Shown piece by piece: positions 37,343 to 46,305 of a DNA stretch of 64,000 nt. Below the pieces are notes generated by a model that worked only from the letters and a program-made list of their open reading frames with translations, did no database searches and was not told where the DNA came from. Position numbers and translations under genes: made by a program. The stretch's first letter is position 1, and each line of letters opens with the position of its first letter. This DNA is from JALORV01 sp963769745 (GTDB taxonomy: Bacteria; Pseudomonadota; Gammaproteobacteria; Burkholderiales; Burkholderiaceae_F): the NCBI GenBank assembly GCA_963769745.1, contig CAVYNB010000036.1:1-64000 (forward strand), given 5' to 3'.

Positions 37343-38086
37343 TCATCGCCCTCGCGTCAACGGCACGAAGCGCACCGGGATCGTGCTGCGCGAGACCATG
37401 CGGCCCGCGGCGTCCTTGCGCAGCAGCAGCAGATCCTGTCCCGCGTCAACGGCGCCGACCGGGATCACCATGCGGCCGCCGGGCGCGAGTTGTGCGATCA
37501 GTGCCGGTGGCACGTGGTCGGGCGCCGCAGTGACGATGATCCCGTCGAACGGAGCCGCCTCGGGCCAGCCCTGGTAGCCGTCGCCGACGCGCGTCTCGAC
37601 ATTGCGCACGCCGGCCGCATCGAGCGCAGCGCGTGCGCGGGCCGACAGCGGCGCGAGGATCTCGATCGAGTAGACCTGCTTCACGCACGCGGCGAGTACG
37701 GCGGCCTGGTAGCCCGACCCGGTGCCGACTTCCAGCATCACGTCGGTCGCGCGCGGCTCGAGCAGTTCGGTCATCAGCGCGACGATGAAAGGCTGCGAGA
37801 TCGTCTGGCCGAGTCCGATGGGCAACGGCCGGTTTTCGTAGGCGCGCGCCGCGAGTTCGGGTGGTACGAAGCGTTCGCGGGGAACCGTTTGCATCGCATG
37901 CCGAACCGCGGGGCTCAGCGCGTTGCGACCGGTGGCCGCCGCCGTGTCGAGCATCTGTTCGTCGAGCTCGCGCAGCAGGCGCTCCCGCGCCGTCGCTGTG
38001 TCGTTGCGCGACGATGCCGGCCTCGTCGGTCCGAGCGCCGCCAGTGCAGCGCCCAGGCGGGCCAGCCAGTCGCGCCGCGAAAGCAT
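37343..38086 (-). CDS. pcm: Protein-L-isoaspartate O-methyltransferase with Tat-like leader
   Basis: The catalytic domain has VPRERFVPPELAARAYENRPLP in part, PIGLGQTISQPFIVALM and the SAM-binding motif DVMLEVGTGSGYQAAVLA, matching PIMT, which methylates isoaspartyl residues to start their repair. At 247 residues it has an extra leader: MLSRRDWLARLGAALAALG. The twin arginines followed by a hydrophobic stretch resemble a Tat signal, which would be unusual because SAM is not known to be available in the periplasm. The stretch may instead be an uncleaved anchor. Confidence 0.85.
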   Translation of the reverse strand: MLSRRDWLARLGAALAALGPTRPASSRNDTATARERLLRELDEQMLDTAAATGRNALSPAVRHAMQTVPRERFVPPELAARAYENRPLPIGLGQTISQPFIVALMTELLEPRATDVMLEVGTGSGYQAAVLAACVKQVYSIEILAPLSARARAALDAAGVRNVETRVGDGYQGWPEAAPFDGIIVTAAPDHVPPALIAQLAPGGRMVIPVGAVDAGQDLLLLRKDAAGRMVSRSTIPVRFVPLTRGR

Positions 38087-38098
38087 CGCGCCGATCCG

Positions 38099-38572
38099 TC
38101 AGTCGTGCGGCGACACGTGGATCGGATCGACCCAGTGCACGGCCTCGGGCCGCTCCACCGGCTCGATGTCCAGATTGACGACCACGGCCTCGTTGTCGCT
38201 GCGAACCAGCACGCATTCGAGCGGCGAATCGCGCGAGGCGTTGATCTCCTGGTGCGGCACATACGGCGGCACGTAGATGAAGTCGCCCGCCTCGGCCTCG
38301 GCTACATACTCGAGCTTTTCGCCCCAGCGCATGCGTGCCTTGCCGCGCACGACATAGATCACGCTCTCCAGCGCGCCGTGGTGATGCGCTCCGGTCTTGG
38401 CGTTCGGGTGAATCGTGACCGTGCCGGCCCAGATCTTCTGGGCCCCGACGCGCGCCGCGTTGATCGCCGCCGCGCGGTTCATGCCGGGGGTCTGTGCGGT
38501 GTTGGTATCGAGCTGGTCGCCCTTGATCACGCGCACGCCCTGAGTGCGCCAGTCGGGAGGGAAATCGGTCAT
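38099..38572 (-). CDS. Cupin-domain protein
   Basis: The 157-residue protein has the cupin motif HPNAKTGAHHHGALESVIYVV with metal-binding histidines and a second motif DFIYVPPYVPHQEIN. It would bind a divalent metal in a small beta barrel. The function of this subgroup is unknown. The start at 38572 is chosen because upstream sequence lacks family similarity. It lies 12 bases before the PIMT gene on the same strand, so the two are probably co-transcribed. Confidence 0.85.
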   Translation of the reverse strand: MTDFPPDWRTQGVRVIKGDQLDTNTAQTPGMNRAAAINAARVGAQKIWAGTVTIHPNAKTGAHHHGALESVIYVVRGKARMRWGEKLEYVAEAEAGDFIYVPPYVPHQEINASRDSPLECVLVRSDNEAVVVNLDIEPVERPEAVHWVDPIHVSPHD

Positions 38573-38769
38573 CGCAGTCTCGCGCTGTGCAGAAGCTTCA
38601 TCATGCGAGCTGGCGCCGCACGAGGCAAGCGCCAGACAGCGTCGTCTCGGGTCCCCGACCCGGCCAACTGCATGGGCATAAGCACATGAGCAGATGTGCG
38701 CTGCGCGGGCCTGTCGATGCGGCACACTTCACGGGCGGGTAGCCTGTGCGCCGCGCCGGCCCCGCTTTC

Positions 38770-39738
38770 ATGGTCAACCTGCTCATGTTCCGCCTGTTCG
38801 CCTTCCTCCTCGTTTCCGTCTTCGTCACCTGCACTCCGGTGCGGGCCTCGACACAACCGCTGCTTTCACCGCCTGAACTTGCGGCGCGGCTCGCCGATCC
38901 ACAGTTGCGCGTCATCGACATCCGCGCCGGCACGCAGGAGGGCAAGCCAGCCTATGACGTCGGCCACATTCCGGGTGCGCTCTCGGCGCCCTATGGCAAG
39001 TGGCGCGGCCCGAAGGACAACCCGGGCCGTCTGCCGGACACCGCAAAGCTGAGTGCTCTGATCCAGTCGCTCGGCATCGACAGCGGCACTCCGGTGGTTG
39101 TCGTGTACGAAGGCGCCGACGCGACCGAGTTCGGAGCGGCAGCGCGCGTGGTCTGGACCCTGAAGGCTGCGGGGCTGGCGGATGTGGCCATTCTCAACGG
39201 CGGCATGACGGCCTGGCGCGCGGCAGGCCAACGGGTCACGCAGGAGGTCGGCACCGTGCCGCCGTCGCGTTACGCGGTGAAGCTCGATGCACACTTGATC
39301 GCCACACAGGACGAAGTCGCGCAGGTCATCGCAGGACAGTCGACCCGCCTGCTGGACGCGCGTCCCGCACCTTACTTCCTTGGCGAGACGCGCCACGCGG
39401 CTGCGCGCACGCCGGGCACGCTGGTTGGCGCCAAGAACGTGTCTCACGACGTCTGGTTCGTCGGCGACAGCGCCACGATGCAGTCCCCGGACGAGATCCG
39501 GCGCATCGCGGCCCGCGAAGGAGTCGAGACCGACGTGCCGACGGTGTCGTTCTGCAACACCGGCCACTGGGCGGCGACGAACTGGTTCGTGCTGTCCGAA
39601 GTACTCGGTCAGAAAGAGGTCAAGCTGTATCCGGAATCGATGGTGGGCTGGTCACAGGCGGGACTGCCGATGGCCAACGTGCCCGGTCGGCTTGCGCAGT
39701 TCTGGCTGCAGATCCGCGAAGCGGTGGGCGTGCTGTAA
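38770..39738 (+). CDS. Exported two-domain rhodanese sulfurtransferase
   Basis: A hydrophobic leader (MFRLFAFLLVSVFVTC) is followed by two rhodanese domains. The first (IDIRAGTQEGKPAYDVGHIPGA) has VVVVYEGADATEFGAAAR where the active Cys normally is, so it lacks it. The second (LLDARPAPYFLG) has the active-site loop VSFCNTGHWAATNW. A silent N-terminal and an active C-terminal domain are typical of SseA-like enzymes. It is upstream of a YeeE/YedE transporter, suggesting thiosulfate or sulfane-sulfur handling. Confidence 0.85.
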   Translation: MVNLLMFRLFAFLLVSVFVTCTPVRASTQPLLSPPELAARLADPQLRVIDIRAGTQEGKPAYDVGHIPGALSAPYGKWRGPKDNPGRLPDTAKLSALIQSLGIDSGTPVVVVYEGADATEFGAAARVVWTLKAAGLADVAILNGGMTAWRAAGQRVTQEVGTVPPSRYAVKLDAHLIATQDEVAQVIAGQSTRLLDARPAPYFLGETRHAAARTPGTLVGAKNVSHDVWFVGDSATMQSPDEIRRIAAREGVETDVPTVSFCNTGHWAATNWFVLSEVLGQKEVKLYPESMVGWSQAGLPMANVPGRLAQFWLQIREAVGVL

Positions 39739-39763
39739 CGTCGCGCGAGCGCGGAGCCGGATA

Positions 39764-40921
39764 ATGGCGGCCGTGTCCACTGCCCTTCCATTGCACTCCG
39801 CCGCGGCGTCGGCCCGTGGCAGCGCCCGGCGTATCGCCTTGGGGCTGTCGGCGCTTGCGCTGGTCGCATGGATAGCCGTGACCTGGCTGGTGGGCCTGCG
39901 CCAGGGTCTGTTGTTCCTGGTCGGCATCGGTTATGGCGCGGTCCTTGCCGGCGTGTCGTTCGGATTCACGACCGGCTGGCGGGTCTGGATCCGCGAGCGC
40001 GATCCGACGGGCTTCCTCGCGCAGTTCCTCGCGATCGGCCTGGCAATGGTGGTTTCGATTCCGCTGATCGCGACACATCCGGAACTCAGCGGTGCCGTCG
40101 CGCCCGTGTCGGTGAGCGTTGTCATCGGCGCCTTCGTGTTCGGTCTGGCGATGCAGATCGCCGACGGTTGCGGTTCCGGCACGCTGTACAAGGCGGGGCT
40201 CGGCAACGCGTTCGCGCTGACGGTGCTGCCGGGCTTCATCTTCGGCAGCTTCTTCGGCGCGGCGCACCTGGATCGCTGGCTCGCGCTGGGGGCGCTGCCG
40301 CCGATCGCGCTGCAGGACCACCTCGGTGCAGCGGGCGCGATCGCGCTGCAGCTGGCCATCTTCGCGGCACTGGGGACGTGGCTGTGGCGACGGCGCCGCA
40401 GCACGCAGACGCGCTGGCGTGGACGCGGCAGTCTACGTGGGCGCGGTGCTGCTCGCGGTGTTCGCGGTGCTCAACCTGGTGATCGCCGGACAGCCATGGG
40501 GCATCGTCTACGGGCTTGGGCTGTGGGGCGCGAAGGTCGCCAGCGCGCTGGGCATGGACCTCGGCGCGAATGCCTTCTGGGGACGTGCCGCGCAGCAGGC
40601 GCACATCCATGCGTCGGTACTGACCGATGTGACGTCGATCACCAACTTCGGTCTGCTGGCGGGCGCGATGATCGCGGCAACCCTGAGCGCGGTACCGCCT
40701 GCCCACCGCCCGAAGCGCAGCGGACATCGCAATGGGTCGCGGCGATCGTCGCCGGCATTGCGCTGGGTTACTCGTCGCGATTGGCATTCGGCTGCAATGT
40801 CGGCGCGTACTTCTCCGGCATCTCGACCGGCAGCCTGCATGGCTGGATCTGGTTCGTAGCCGCGTTTGCCGGATCGCTGATCGGCGTGCGCGTGCGCGCG
40901 CGCCTGGGGTTGCGCGGATGA
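39764..40921 (+). CDS. YeeE/YedE-family (sulfur transport) membrane protein; frameshifts near 40420 and 40715
   Basis: The product has about nine transmembrane helices and the two repeated motifs of YeeE/YedE transporters, with conserved cysteines in MQIADGCGSGTLYKAG and LAFGCNVGAYFSGI. E. coli TsuA (YeeE) imports thiosulfate through such cysteines. The first part is in one frame to about 40420, the middle (YVGAVLLAVFAVLNLVIAG onward) in another, and the last part from about 40715 returns to the first. Two indels near homopolymers are likely. The upstream rhodanese fits a sulfur-uptake role. Confidence 0.85.
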   Translation: MAAVSTALPLHSAAASARGSARRIALGLSALALVAWIAVTWLVGLRQGLLFLVGIGYGAVLAGVSFGFTTGWRVWIRERDPTGFLAQFLAIGLAMVVSIPLIATHPELSGAVAPVSVSVVIGAFVFGLAMQIADGCGSGTLYKAGLGNAFALTVLPGFIFGSFFGAAHLDRWLALGALPPIALQDHLGAAGAIALQLAIFAALGTWLWRRRRSTQTRWRGRGSLRGRGAARGVRGAQPGDRRTAMGHRLRAWAVGREGRQRAGHGPRRECLLGTCRAAGAHPCVGTDRCDVDHQLRSAGGRDDRGNPERGTACPPPEAQRTSQWVAAIVAGIALGYSSRLAFGCNVGAYFSGISTGSLHGWIWFVAAFAGSLIGVRVRARLGLRG

Positions 40922-41007
40922 GGCGCACGCTGCTCTTCGCGACGATCTTCTGGGGGCTCGCGTTGGGGATGCTTGCGCTCGACTGGGCAGCGCTCGACGC
41001 CGCATAA
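40918..41007 (+). CDS. Very small membrane protein overlapping the YeeE gene end
   Basis: The 29-residue ORF starts at an ATGA overlap with the stop codon of the YeeE/YedE gene and encodes one hydrophobic helix (LLFATIFWGLALGMLALDW). Translational coupling to the transporter is likely. Its short length makes the call uncertain. Confidence 0.4.
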   Translation: MRRTLLFATIFWGLALGMLALDWAALDAA

Positions 41008-41107
41008 CCGCTTCGACGAGCCGCTGCCGTGGCAGCTCGGACACGAAAAGGTCGAAGGTGCCGGTCACTGTGCCGCGCCGCTCAAGTAGGCGGCTGCGTC
41101 GCGCGAA

Positions 41108-42027
41108 CTATTCGACCGGAAGGAATCCCTCGGTCGACAGGTAGCGCTCGCCGGTGTCGTAGTTGAAGCCGAGAACTTTGCTTCCCGCGCCAAGTTCCGG
41201 CAGCTTTTTCGCGATGGCGGCCAGCGTCGCACCCGACGAGATCCCGACCAGCAGGCCTTCCTCGCGTGCGGCCCGGCGCGCCATCTCGCGCGCCTCTTCG
41301 GCCTCCACGGTGATGACGCCGTCCAGCACCTCGGTCTTGAGGTTGTGCGGAATGAATCCGGCGCCGATACCCTGGATCGGATGCGGTGACGGTTTCCCGC
41401 CGAGATCACCGGTGAGGCCGCCGGCTCAACGGCGAACACTTTCAGACGTGGCCACTTCGGCTTCAGCACCAACCCGATCGCCGAAATGTGACCGCCGGTG
41501 CCGACGCCGGTGACGATGGCGTCCAGTCCTTCGGGAAAGTCGAGCAGGATTTCCTGGGCTGTGGTTTTCACGTGGACATCGATGTTGGCCGGATTGTCGA
41601 ACTGCTGCGGTATCCACGACCCCGGCGTTTCGCCGGCCAGTTGCTCGGCGCGTTCGATCGCGCCCTTCATGCCCTTCTCGCGCGGCGTCAGGACGAACTT
41701 CGCACCGTAGGCCAGCATCAGCCGGCGGCGCTCGACCGACATGCTGTCCGGCATCACCAGCAGCAAGGGGTAGCCCTTCACTGCGGCGACCATCGCCAGC
41801 CCGATGCCGGTGTTGCCGGACGTCGGCTCGATGATCGTCCCGCCAGGCGCCAGGCGGCCGTCACGCTCGGCGGCTTCGACCATCGACAGCGCAATACGGT
41901 CCTTGATCGAGCCGCCGGGATTGGCGCGTTCCGACTTCGACCAGACCTCGTAGCCACTCGGAAACAGCCGGTTGATGCGGATATGGGGGGTGTTGCCGAT
42001 GGTCTCGAGTACGTTGGCGGCGCGCAT
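41108..42027 (-). CDS. cysK: Cysteine synthase (O-acetylserine sulfhydrylase A); frameshift near 41405
   Basis: The PLP-dependent fold is clear: NVLETIGNTPHIRINRL, the Lys in GGSIKDRIALSMVEAAE, the phosphate loop TSGNTGIGLAMVAA, SVERRRLMLAYGAKFVLT and GTGGHISAIGL. The C-terminal third in the other frame has IPHNLKTEVLDGVI and LLVGISSGATLAAI. An indel at about 41395-41410, between SPVISAG and IQGIGAGF, splits the gene. The enzyme makes cysteine from O-acetylserine and sulfide. It is convergent with the YeeE gene. Confidence 0.9.
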
Positions 42028-42154
42028 GGGAACTCCGTAAAGGCGGATCGTTAACGGTACGCCCCGCAACCGCCGGGCGGTATCACGCGGTCTGATATCG
42101 ATATAGGAGGACGACAACTCTCGTGCAGGCGCAGCGCCCGGTTAAGCTTGCGCC

Positions 42155-43117
42155 ATGACGCTCGCAATTTCCTTTGACGACGTGGCGGCCGCCGCGAAAC
42201 GGCTGGCCGGTGTGGCGCATCGCACGCCGGTGATGACCTCACGCACCGCGAATGAACTCACCGGTGCGGAACTCTTCTTCAAGTGCGAGAACTTCCAGCG
42301 CATGGGCGCGTTCAAGTTCCGCGGCGCCTACAACGCGCTGATGCAGTTCACCCCGGAGCAGCGCAAGGGTGGCGTGGTGGCATTTTCCTCGGGCAATCAT
42401 GCCCAGGCGATCGCGCTGTCGGCGCGGCTGCTCGGCATGCCGGCGACGATCGTCATGCCGCAGGACGCACCGGCGATCAAGGTGGAGGCCACGCGCGGCT
42501 ATGGCGCCGAGGTCGTGCTGTACGACCGCTACACCGAGGATCGCGAGGCGATCGGCGAACGCCTGGCGCGTGAGCGCGGCATGACGCTGATTCCGCCCTA
42601 CGACCATCCGCATGTGATGGCCGGCCAGGGCACCGCCGCGCTCGAACTGATGCAGGAGACGGGTCGGCTCGACCTGCTGCTCGTGTGCGTCGGCGGCGGC
42701 GGGCTGATCTCCGGGTGCGCGACGGCCGCACGCCATCTGCAGCCCGAGTGCCGGGTCATCGGCGTCGAGCCGGAGGCGGGAAACGATGTGCAGCAGTCAC
42801 TGCGCCGGGGCGAGATCGTGACGATCGACGTGCCGCGCACGATCGCCGACGGCGCACAGACACAGCATCCCGGCCGCTATACGTTTCCGGTGATACAGGC
42901 GCTGGTGGACGACGTGGTCACCGTCAGCGACGAGGCGCTGAAGCGGACGATGCGCTTCTTCGCCGGACGCATGAAGATCGTCGTCGAGCCGACGGGCTGC
43001 CTCGGCGCGGCCGCGGCTTTCGAGCAGGCAATCGACGTACGAGGCAAGCGCGTCGGTGTGATCCTGAGCGGCGGCAACGTCGATCTCGCGCGCTATGCGG
43101 CGCTCTTGATCGAGTAG
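42155..43117 (+). CDS. Threo-3-hydroxyaspartate ammonia-lyase / serine-threonine dehydratase-like enzyme
   Basis: The 320-residue fold type II PLP enzyme has NFQRMGAFKFRGA (PLP Lys), FSSGNHAQAIALSARLLG, VGGGGLISGCATAAR (phosphate loop) and ILSGGNVDLARYA. The length and motif set match serine racemase, threo-3-hydroxyaspartate dehydratase and related enzymes rather than the two-domain IlvA. It releases ammonia from hydroxy-amino acids. It is divergent from cysK. Confidence 0.85.
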   Translation: MTLAISFDDVAAAAKRLAGVAHRTPVMTSRTANELTGAELFFKCENFQRMGAFKFRGAYNALMQFTPEQRKGGVVAFSSGNHAQAIALSARLLGMPATIVMPQDAPAIKVEATRGYGAEVVLYDRYTEDREAIGERLARERGMTLIPPYDHPHVMAGQGTAALELMQETGRLDLLLVCVGGGGLISGCATAARHLQPECRVIGVEPEAGNDVQQSLRRGEIVTIDVPRTIADGAQTQHPGRYTFPVIQALVDDVVTVSDEALKRTMRFFAGRMKIVVEPTGCLGAAAAFEQAIDVRGKRVGVILSGGNVDLARYAALLIE

Positions 43118-43139
43118 TGCGGACGACTAGCGCGGCACT

Positions 43140-43730
43140 TCAGTCCACCGAGCGTATGACGCCGCAGGCGATGCGTTTGCCCGAGTTGCCGGCAGGCTGG
43201 CTCTTGAAATCGTCGGCGCTCTCATGAATGACGATCGCCCGATTCACGACCGAGCGGGGTCCCGGCGCCACCGTCAGCAGTTCCGTCGTGACCGAGAACA
43301 TCGCGATGCCTTCACCGTTGGAGGACAGATTTGGAAGATCGCCGGCATGGCGGTCGGCCGAGTCGTAGCGGCCGTGTGACTTGCCCTGCGGATTGAAGTG
43401 TCCGCCGGCGCCCATGGCGTTGTCGGAGCAGTCGCCCTTTTCGTGCACATGGAAGCCGAACTGTCGGTTGGACGGCAAACCGTTGATGTCCGCGCGGATG
43501 TAGGTCTTGCCGGCGGCTGAGTCCGCAGCGGCCGAGGCCAGAGGCGCCCGGTAACCGGTCCCCTCGCCGACGAAGGTCCCGCCTTCGGCCTGATGGAATG
43601 TCACTCGCCCCCAGACGGAGCTGCCATCGGTTCCCAGGACCTTGGCTTCCGCGAATGGGCCCTTGCTCAAGGTGTCGCAGCCCGAGGCGAGCAGGGCGAT
43701 GGCGGCGACGGCAAACCAGCGAAACGACAT
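43140..43730 (-). CDS. sodC: Cu/Zn superoxide dismutase lipoprotein
   Basis: A lipobox LLASGC near residue 18 makes this a periplasmic lipoprotein. The metal-binding sequence FHVHEKGDCS and GAGGHFNPQ, the disulfide Cys and the C-terminal GKRIACGVIR match SodC, which disproportionates superoxide in the periplasm. At 196 residues the length is usual for a lipidated form. The start at 43730 opens the signal peptide MSFRWFAVAAIALLASGC. Confidence 0.9.
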   Translation of the reverse strand: MSFRWFAVAAIALLASGCDTLSKGPFAEAKVLGTDGSSVWGRVTFHQAEGGTFVGEGTGYRAPLASAAADSAAGKTYIRADINGLPSNRQFGFHVHEKGDCSDNAMGAGGHFNPQGKSHGRYDSADRHAGDLPNLSSNGEGIAMFSVTTELLTVAPGPRSVVNRAIVIHESADDFKSQPAGNSGKRIACGVIRSVD

Positions 43731-43881
43731 GACGGACTCCCTGAGTGATGCATTGCCCGGAAGGCGATCCGCGATGTTAGCCGCCGGAGCCCGGAAATGC
43801 AGCGCCGCGGTGCCTCTTTCCAGCTCACTGCGCGCGTGCCGCCTACCTAGCATCGGTGGCATCCACTGTCTCGCTCGCACC

Positions 43882-44388
43882 ATGTCGCCCTGTCGATTCC
43901 CCTTGGCCGTGCTGCTCGTGCTGCTGCTGCAGCCGCCTGCCGCGCATGCGGTCGAGTGGGTCGGCACGGTGGTCGGCATCGCCGATGGCGACACGCTCAC
44001 CCTGCTCGATGACGGCAAGACTCCGCACCGCATCCGGCTGGACGGCATCGACGCGCCGGAACGCACGCAGGACCATGGACAGCGCGCCCGCCAGTCGCTC
44101 GCCGGCATGGCGCATGGACGCCGCGCGGTGGCCGCATGCCCGAAGACCGACCGCTACGGTCGCGCGGTGTGTCGCGTGACGGTGGATGGCGTCGACGTCG
44201 GACTCGAACAGATCCGGCGCGGGCTCGCCTGGCACTACGTCAAGTATGCGAACGAACAGTCGCCGGCCGATCGCATGCGGTATGCGGGAGCCGAAGAGCA
44301 GGCACGCAGCACGCGGCTGGGCCTGTGGTCGACGTCGGCCGCGGTGCCGCCGTGGGATTTCCGTCGCGACAAGGCGGCGGCGAAGTGA
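43882..44388 (+). CDS. Secreted thermonuclease-family protein (SNase-like)
   Basis: The signal peptide (FPLAVLLVLLLQPPAAHA) is followed by an OB-fold nuclease domain. Metal and catalytic residues are in IADGDTLTLLDDG, IRLDGIDAPERTQ (Arg, Glu) and DRYGRAVCRVTV (Arg), and the C-terminal SPADRMRYAGAEEQAR fits the family. It would cleave DNA and RNA outside the cytoplasm with calcium. The start at 43882 gives the leader directly; longer in-frame sequence upstream is not conserved. Confidence 0.9.
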   Translation: MSPCRFPLAVLLVLLLQPPAAHAVEWVGTVVGIADGDTLTLLDDGKTPHRIRLDGIDAPERTQDHGQRARQSLAGMAHGRRAVAACPKTDRYGRAVCRVTVDGVDVGLEQIRRGLAWHYVKYANEQSPADRMRYAGAEEQARSTRLGLWSTSAAVPPWDFRRDKAAAK

Positions 44389-44394
44389 GGCGAT

Positions 44395-44823
44395 TCAGCC
44401 CGCGCGGCCGACGATCTGCGCAGAGGCGATCAGTTCTTCCAGCAGCGCCATCGACGCCCGCCCCGAGACAGTGAAGGGATCGAGCACCGGCTTGTCGGAA
44501 TACTTCAGCAGCATCGACGGATTGACCTTCGACAGGTTCACCTGGCCCATGGTCCAGCCGGCGAAGTGCCGCTCCGGCACCTCGGCGTAGTGCAGCAGGA
44601 TGACCTCGCGGTGGCGCGTATCGCGCAGGATCTTCATGTACAGCGCGTTGACCGCCTCGCGGCCGCCTTCCAGCGCCTGCATGTAGACATCACCGCCGTG
44701 GCACAGGATGCCGGTGATCCCGTGGGCGGGGTTGTGGGTGCGCGACTGCTGCAGGATCGACTCGATGATTTCCTGGGTGACGGGGGCGGCAGCACGGCTG
44801 GCGTACAGCAGGCGGACTAGCAT
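44395..44823 (-). CDS. BLUF-domain blue-light sensor protein
   Basis: The 142-residue protein is a stand-alone BLUF domain that binds FAD. The residues of the photocycle are present: Tyr7 in MLVRLLYASR, Asn31 in RTHNPAHGITG and Gln49 in VYMQALEG. RDTRHREVILLHY and a C-terminal cap complete the fold. There is no attached output domain, so it acts through a partner. It lies 13 bases downstream of folE, so a common transcript is likely. Confidence 0.9.
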   Translation of the reverse strand: MLVRLLYASRAAAPVTQEIIESILQQSRTHNPAHGITGILCHGGDVYMQALEGGREAVNALYMKILRDTRHREVILLHYAEVPERHFAGWTMGQVNLSKVNPSMLLKYSDKPVLDPFTVSGRASMALLEELIASAQIVGRAG

Positions 44824-44836
44824 CGAGGTTCTCCGG

Positions 44837-45571
44837 TCAGGCGTTCTTCAGTTTCAGCAGGGCCAGAAACTCGCGCCGCAGGTTCGGGTCCTTCAGGAAT
44901 GACCCGCGCATCACGCTGTTGATCATCTTCGAGTCGGTGTCCTTGACGCCGCGCCACTGCATGCAGAAGTGATCGGCCTCCATCACGATGGCCAGGCCGT
45001 CGGGCTGCATCGTGTTCTGCAGCAGGTCGGCCAGGTGCGTGACCGCCTCTTCCTGGATCTGCGGCCGGCTCATGACCCAGTCGGCCAGCCGCACGTACTT
45101 CGACAGCCCGATGAGGTTCGAATACTCGTTGGGCAGCACGCCGATCCAGACCTTGCCGATGATCGGACACAGATGGTGGGAACAGGCACTTCTTACCGTG
45201 ATCGGACCGACGATCATCAGTTCGTTGAGGCGTTCGACGTTGGGAAACTCGGTCACCGACGGCATCGCGGTGTAGCGGCCGCGGAAGACCTCGGTCAGGT
45301 ACATCTTCGCCACGCGGCGCGCCGTTTCGCGCGTGTTGTGATCGCTCTCGACGTCGATGACCAGGCTCTGCAGCACGCCGAGCAGCTTGGCTTCGACTTC
45401 CTCCTGCAGCAGTGCCAGCTCGTCCGGCTCGATATACGGCGCGATGCAGTCGTTGGCATGAAAACGGTGCTTCGCCTGCTGCAGGCGTTCGCGAATCTTC
45501 TGCGAGACCGGCACGCCGAGATCAGCCGGATCGGTGAGCGCCGGAGTGGCGGGGGGAGTACGCGCATTCAT
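44837..45571 (-). CDS. folE: GTP cyclohydrolase I
   Basis: The 244-residue protein has the zinc ligands in RSACSHHLCPIIG (Cys, His) and HFCMQWRG (Cys), the substrate motif LSKYVRLADWVMSRPQIQE in part and the C-terminal MRGSFLKDPNLRREFLAL. It converts GTP to dihydroneopterin triphosphate, the first step toward folate and pterins. An N-terminal extension of ~20 residues precedes the core. The start is 45571 (MNARTPPATP). A BLUF photosensor gene follows. Confidence 0.9.
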   Translation of the reverse strand: MNARTPPATPALTDPADLGVPVSQKIRERLQQAKHRFHANDCIAPYIEPDELALLQEEVEAKLLGVLQSLVIDVESDHNTRETARRVAKMYLTEVFRGRYTAMPSVTEFPNVERLNELMIVGPITVRSACSHHLCPIIGKVWIGVLPNEYSNLIGLSKYVRLADWVMSRPQIQEEAVTHLADLLQNTMQPDGLAIVMEADHFCMQWRGVKDTDSKMINSVMRGSFLKDPNLRREFLALLKLKNA

Positions 45572-45713
45572 CGGTCGTCTTCCAGCGCGAGTGCGGCCAA
45601 TGACTATATATGAAGCGTCCGTCGCGGCTCCGACTTTCGCCCCACATCCGATCTTCGCCCCATGGAGTGCAGGGTTACGCGGGCCCGCGACTGGCGCTGG
45701 CCTGGCCGGGGTC

Positions 45714-46169
45714 TCAGCGCTCAGTCTCCTGCGCCCGCATCTTTGCGGCGATGTATTCACCGTGCGTGACGTGCAGCAGGTCGGCGACCTTGCGCATCAG
45801 GTGGTTCTCGTGCGCCGACAGTTCGGCATCGGCGTAGGCGACGCGCCACATCAGTTCGATCACGCGGTGCTTCTGCTCCTGCGTGAAGTGACGATTGACC
45901 AGCGACGTGAACTGGAAGTAGTCGGTGGCCTGCTTCATTTCGGCCTCGGCCAGTTCGATCAGGCGGGCGGCCTCGTCCGCAGTCAGCTCGAATTTCTCGC
46001 GCACCGCACGCAGCACGACGGCGCGCTCGTCCGGCGTGGACTCGCGGTCGATGCGCGCGACTTCGACCAGCAGCGCGGCGGTGGCGAGCTGGATGGAATG
46101 GCGCTCGTCAGACGGCGTCGGGGATGCGCCGATGTGGCGGTCGAAGAAATCGCGGATTGAATTCAGCAT
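45714..46169 (-). CDS. TerB-family protein
   Basis: The 151-residue helical protein has the TerB-like pattern of acidic pairs (LVEVARIDRESTPDERAVV; AYADAELSAHENHLMRKVADLL). The TerB fold binds divalent metal through such residues. The name comes from tellurite resistance but most members, as here without ter operon neighbours, have no established role. It is divergent from the BCS1-like ATPase gene, with 136 bases between them. Confidence 0.85.
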   Translation of the reverse strand: MLNSIRDFFDRHIGASPTPSDERHSIQLATAALLVEVARIDRESTPDERAVVLRAVREKFELTADEAARLIELAEAEMKQATDYFQFTSLVNRHFTQEQKHRVIELMWRVAYADAELSAHENHLMRKVADLLHVTHGEYIAAKMRAQETER

Positions 46170-46305
46170 GCGATTGAGCCTGTCTCGGTATCCCCGATCG
46201 GCTGCCGGGGAGTCGGATTCTAGTGTCGCATTGCGCAGCGGACATGTCGGTCGGCCGGATTGACGGCCGCGCTACAGTGGCGGCGCACGCAACGCGGAGA
46301 ACCTG

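Noticed and set aside
42096..42105. ATATCGATAT palindrome between cysK and the ammonia-lyase gene
   Set aside because: Ten bases are too few to call an operator, although the position in the divergent region is suggestive.
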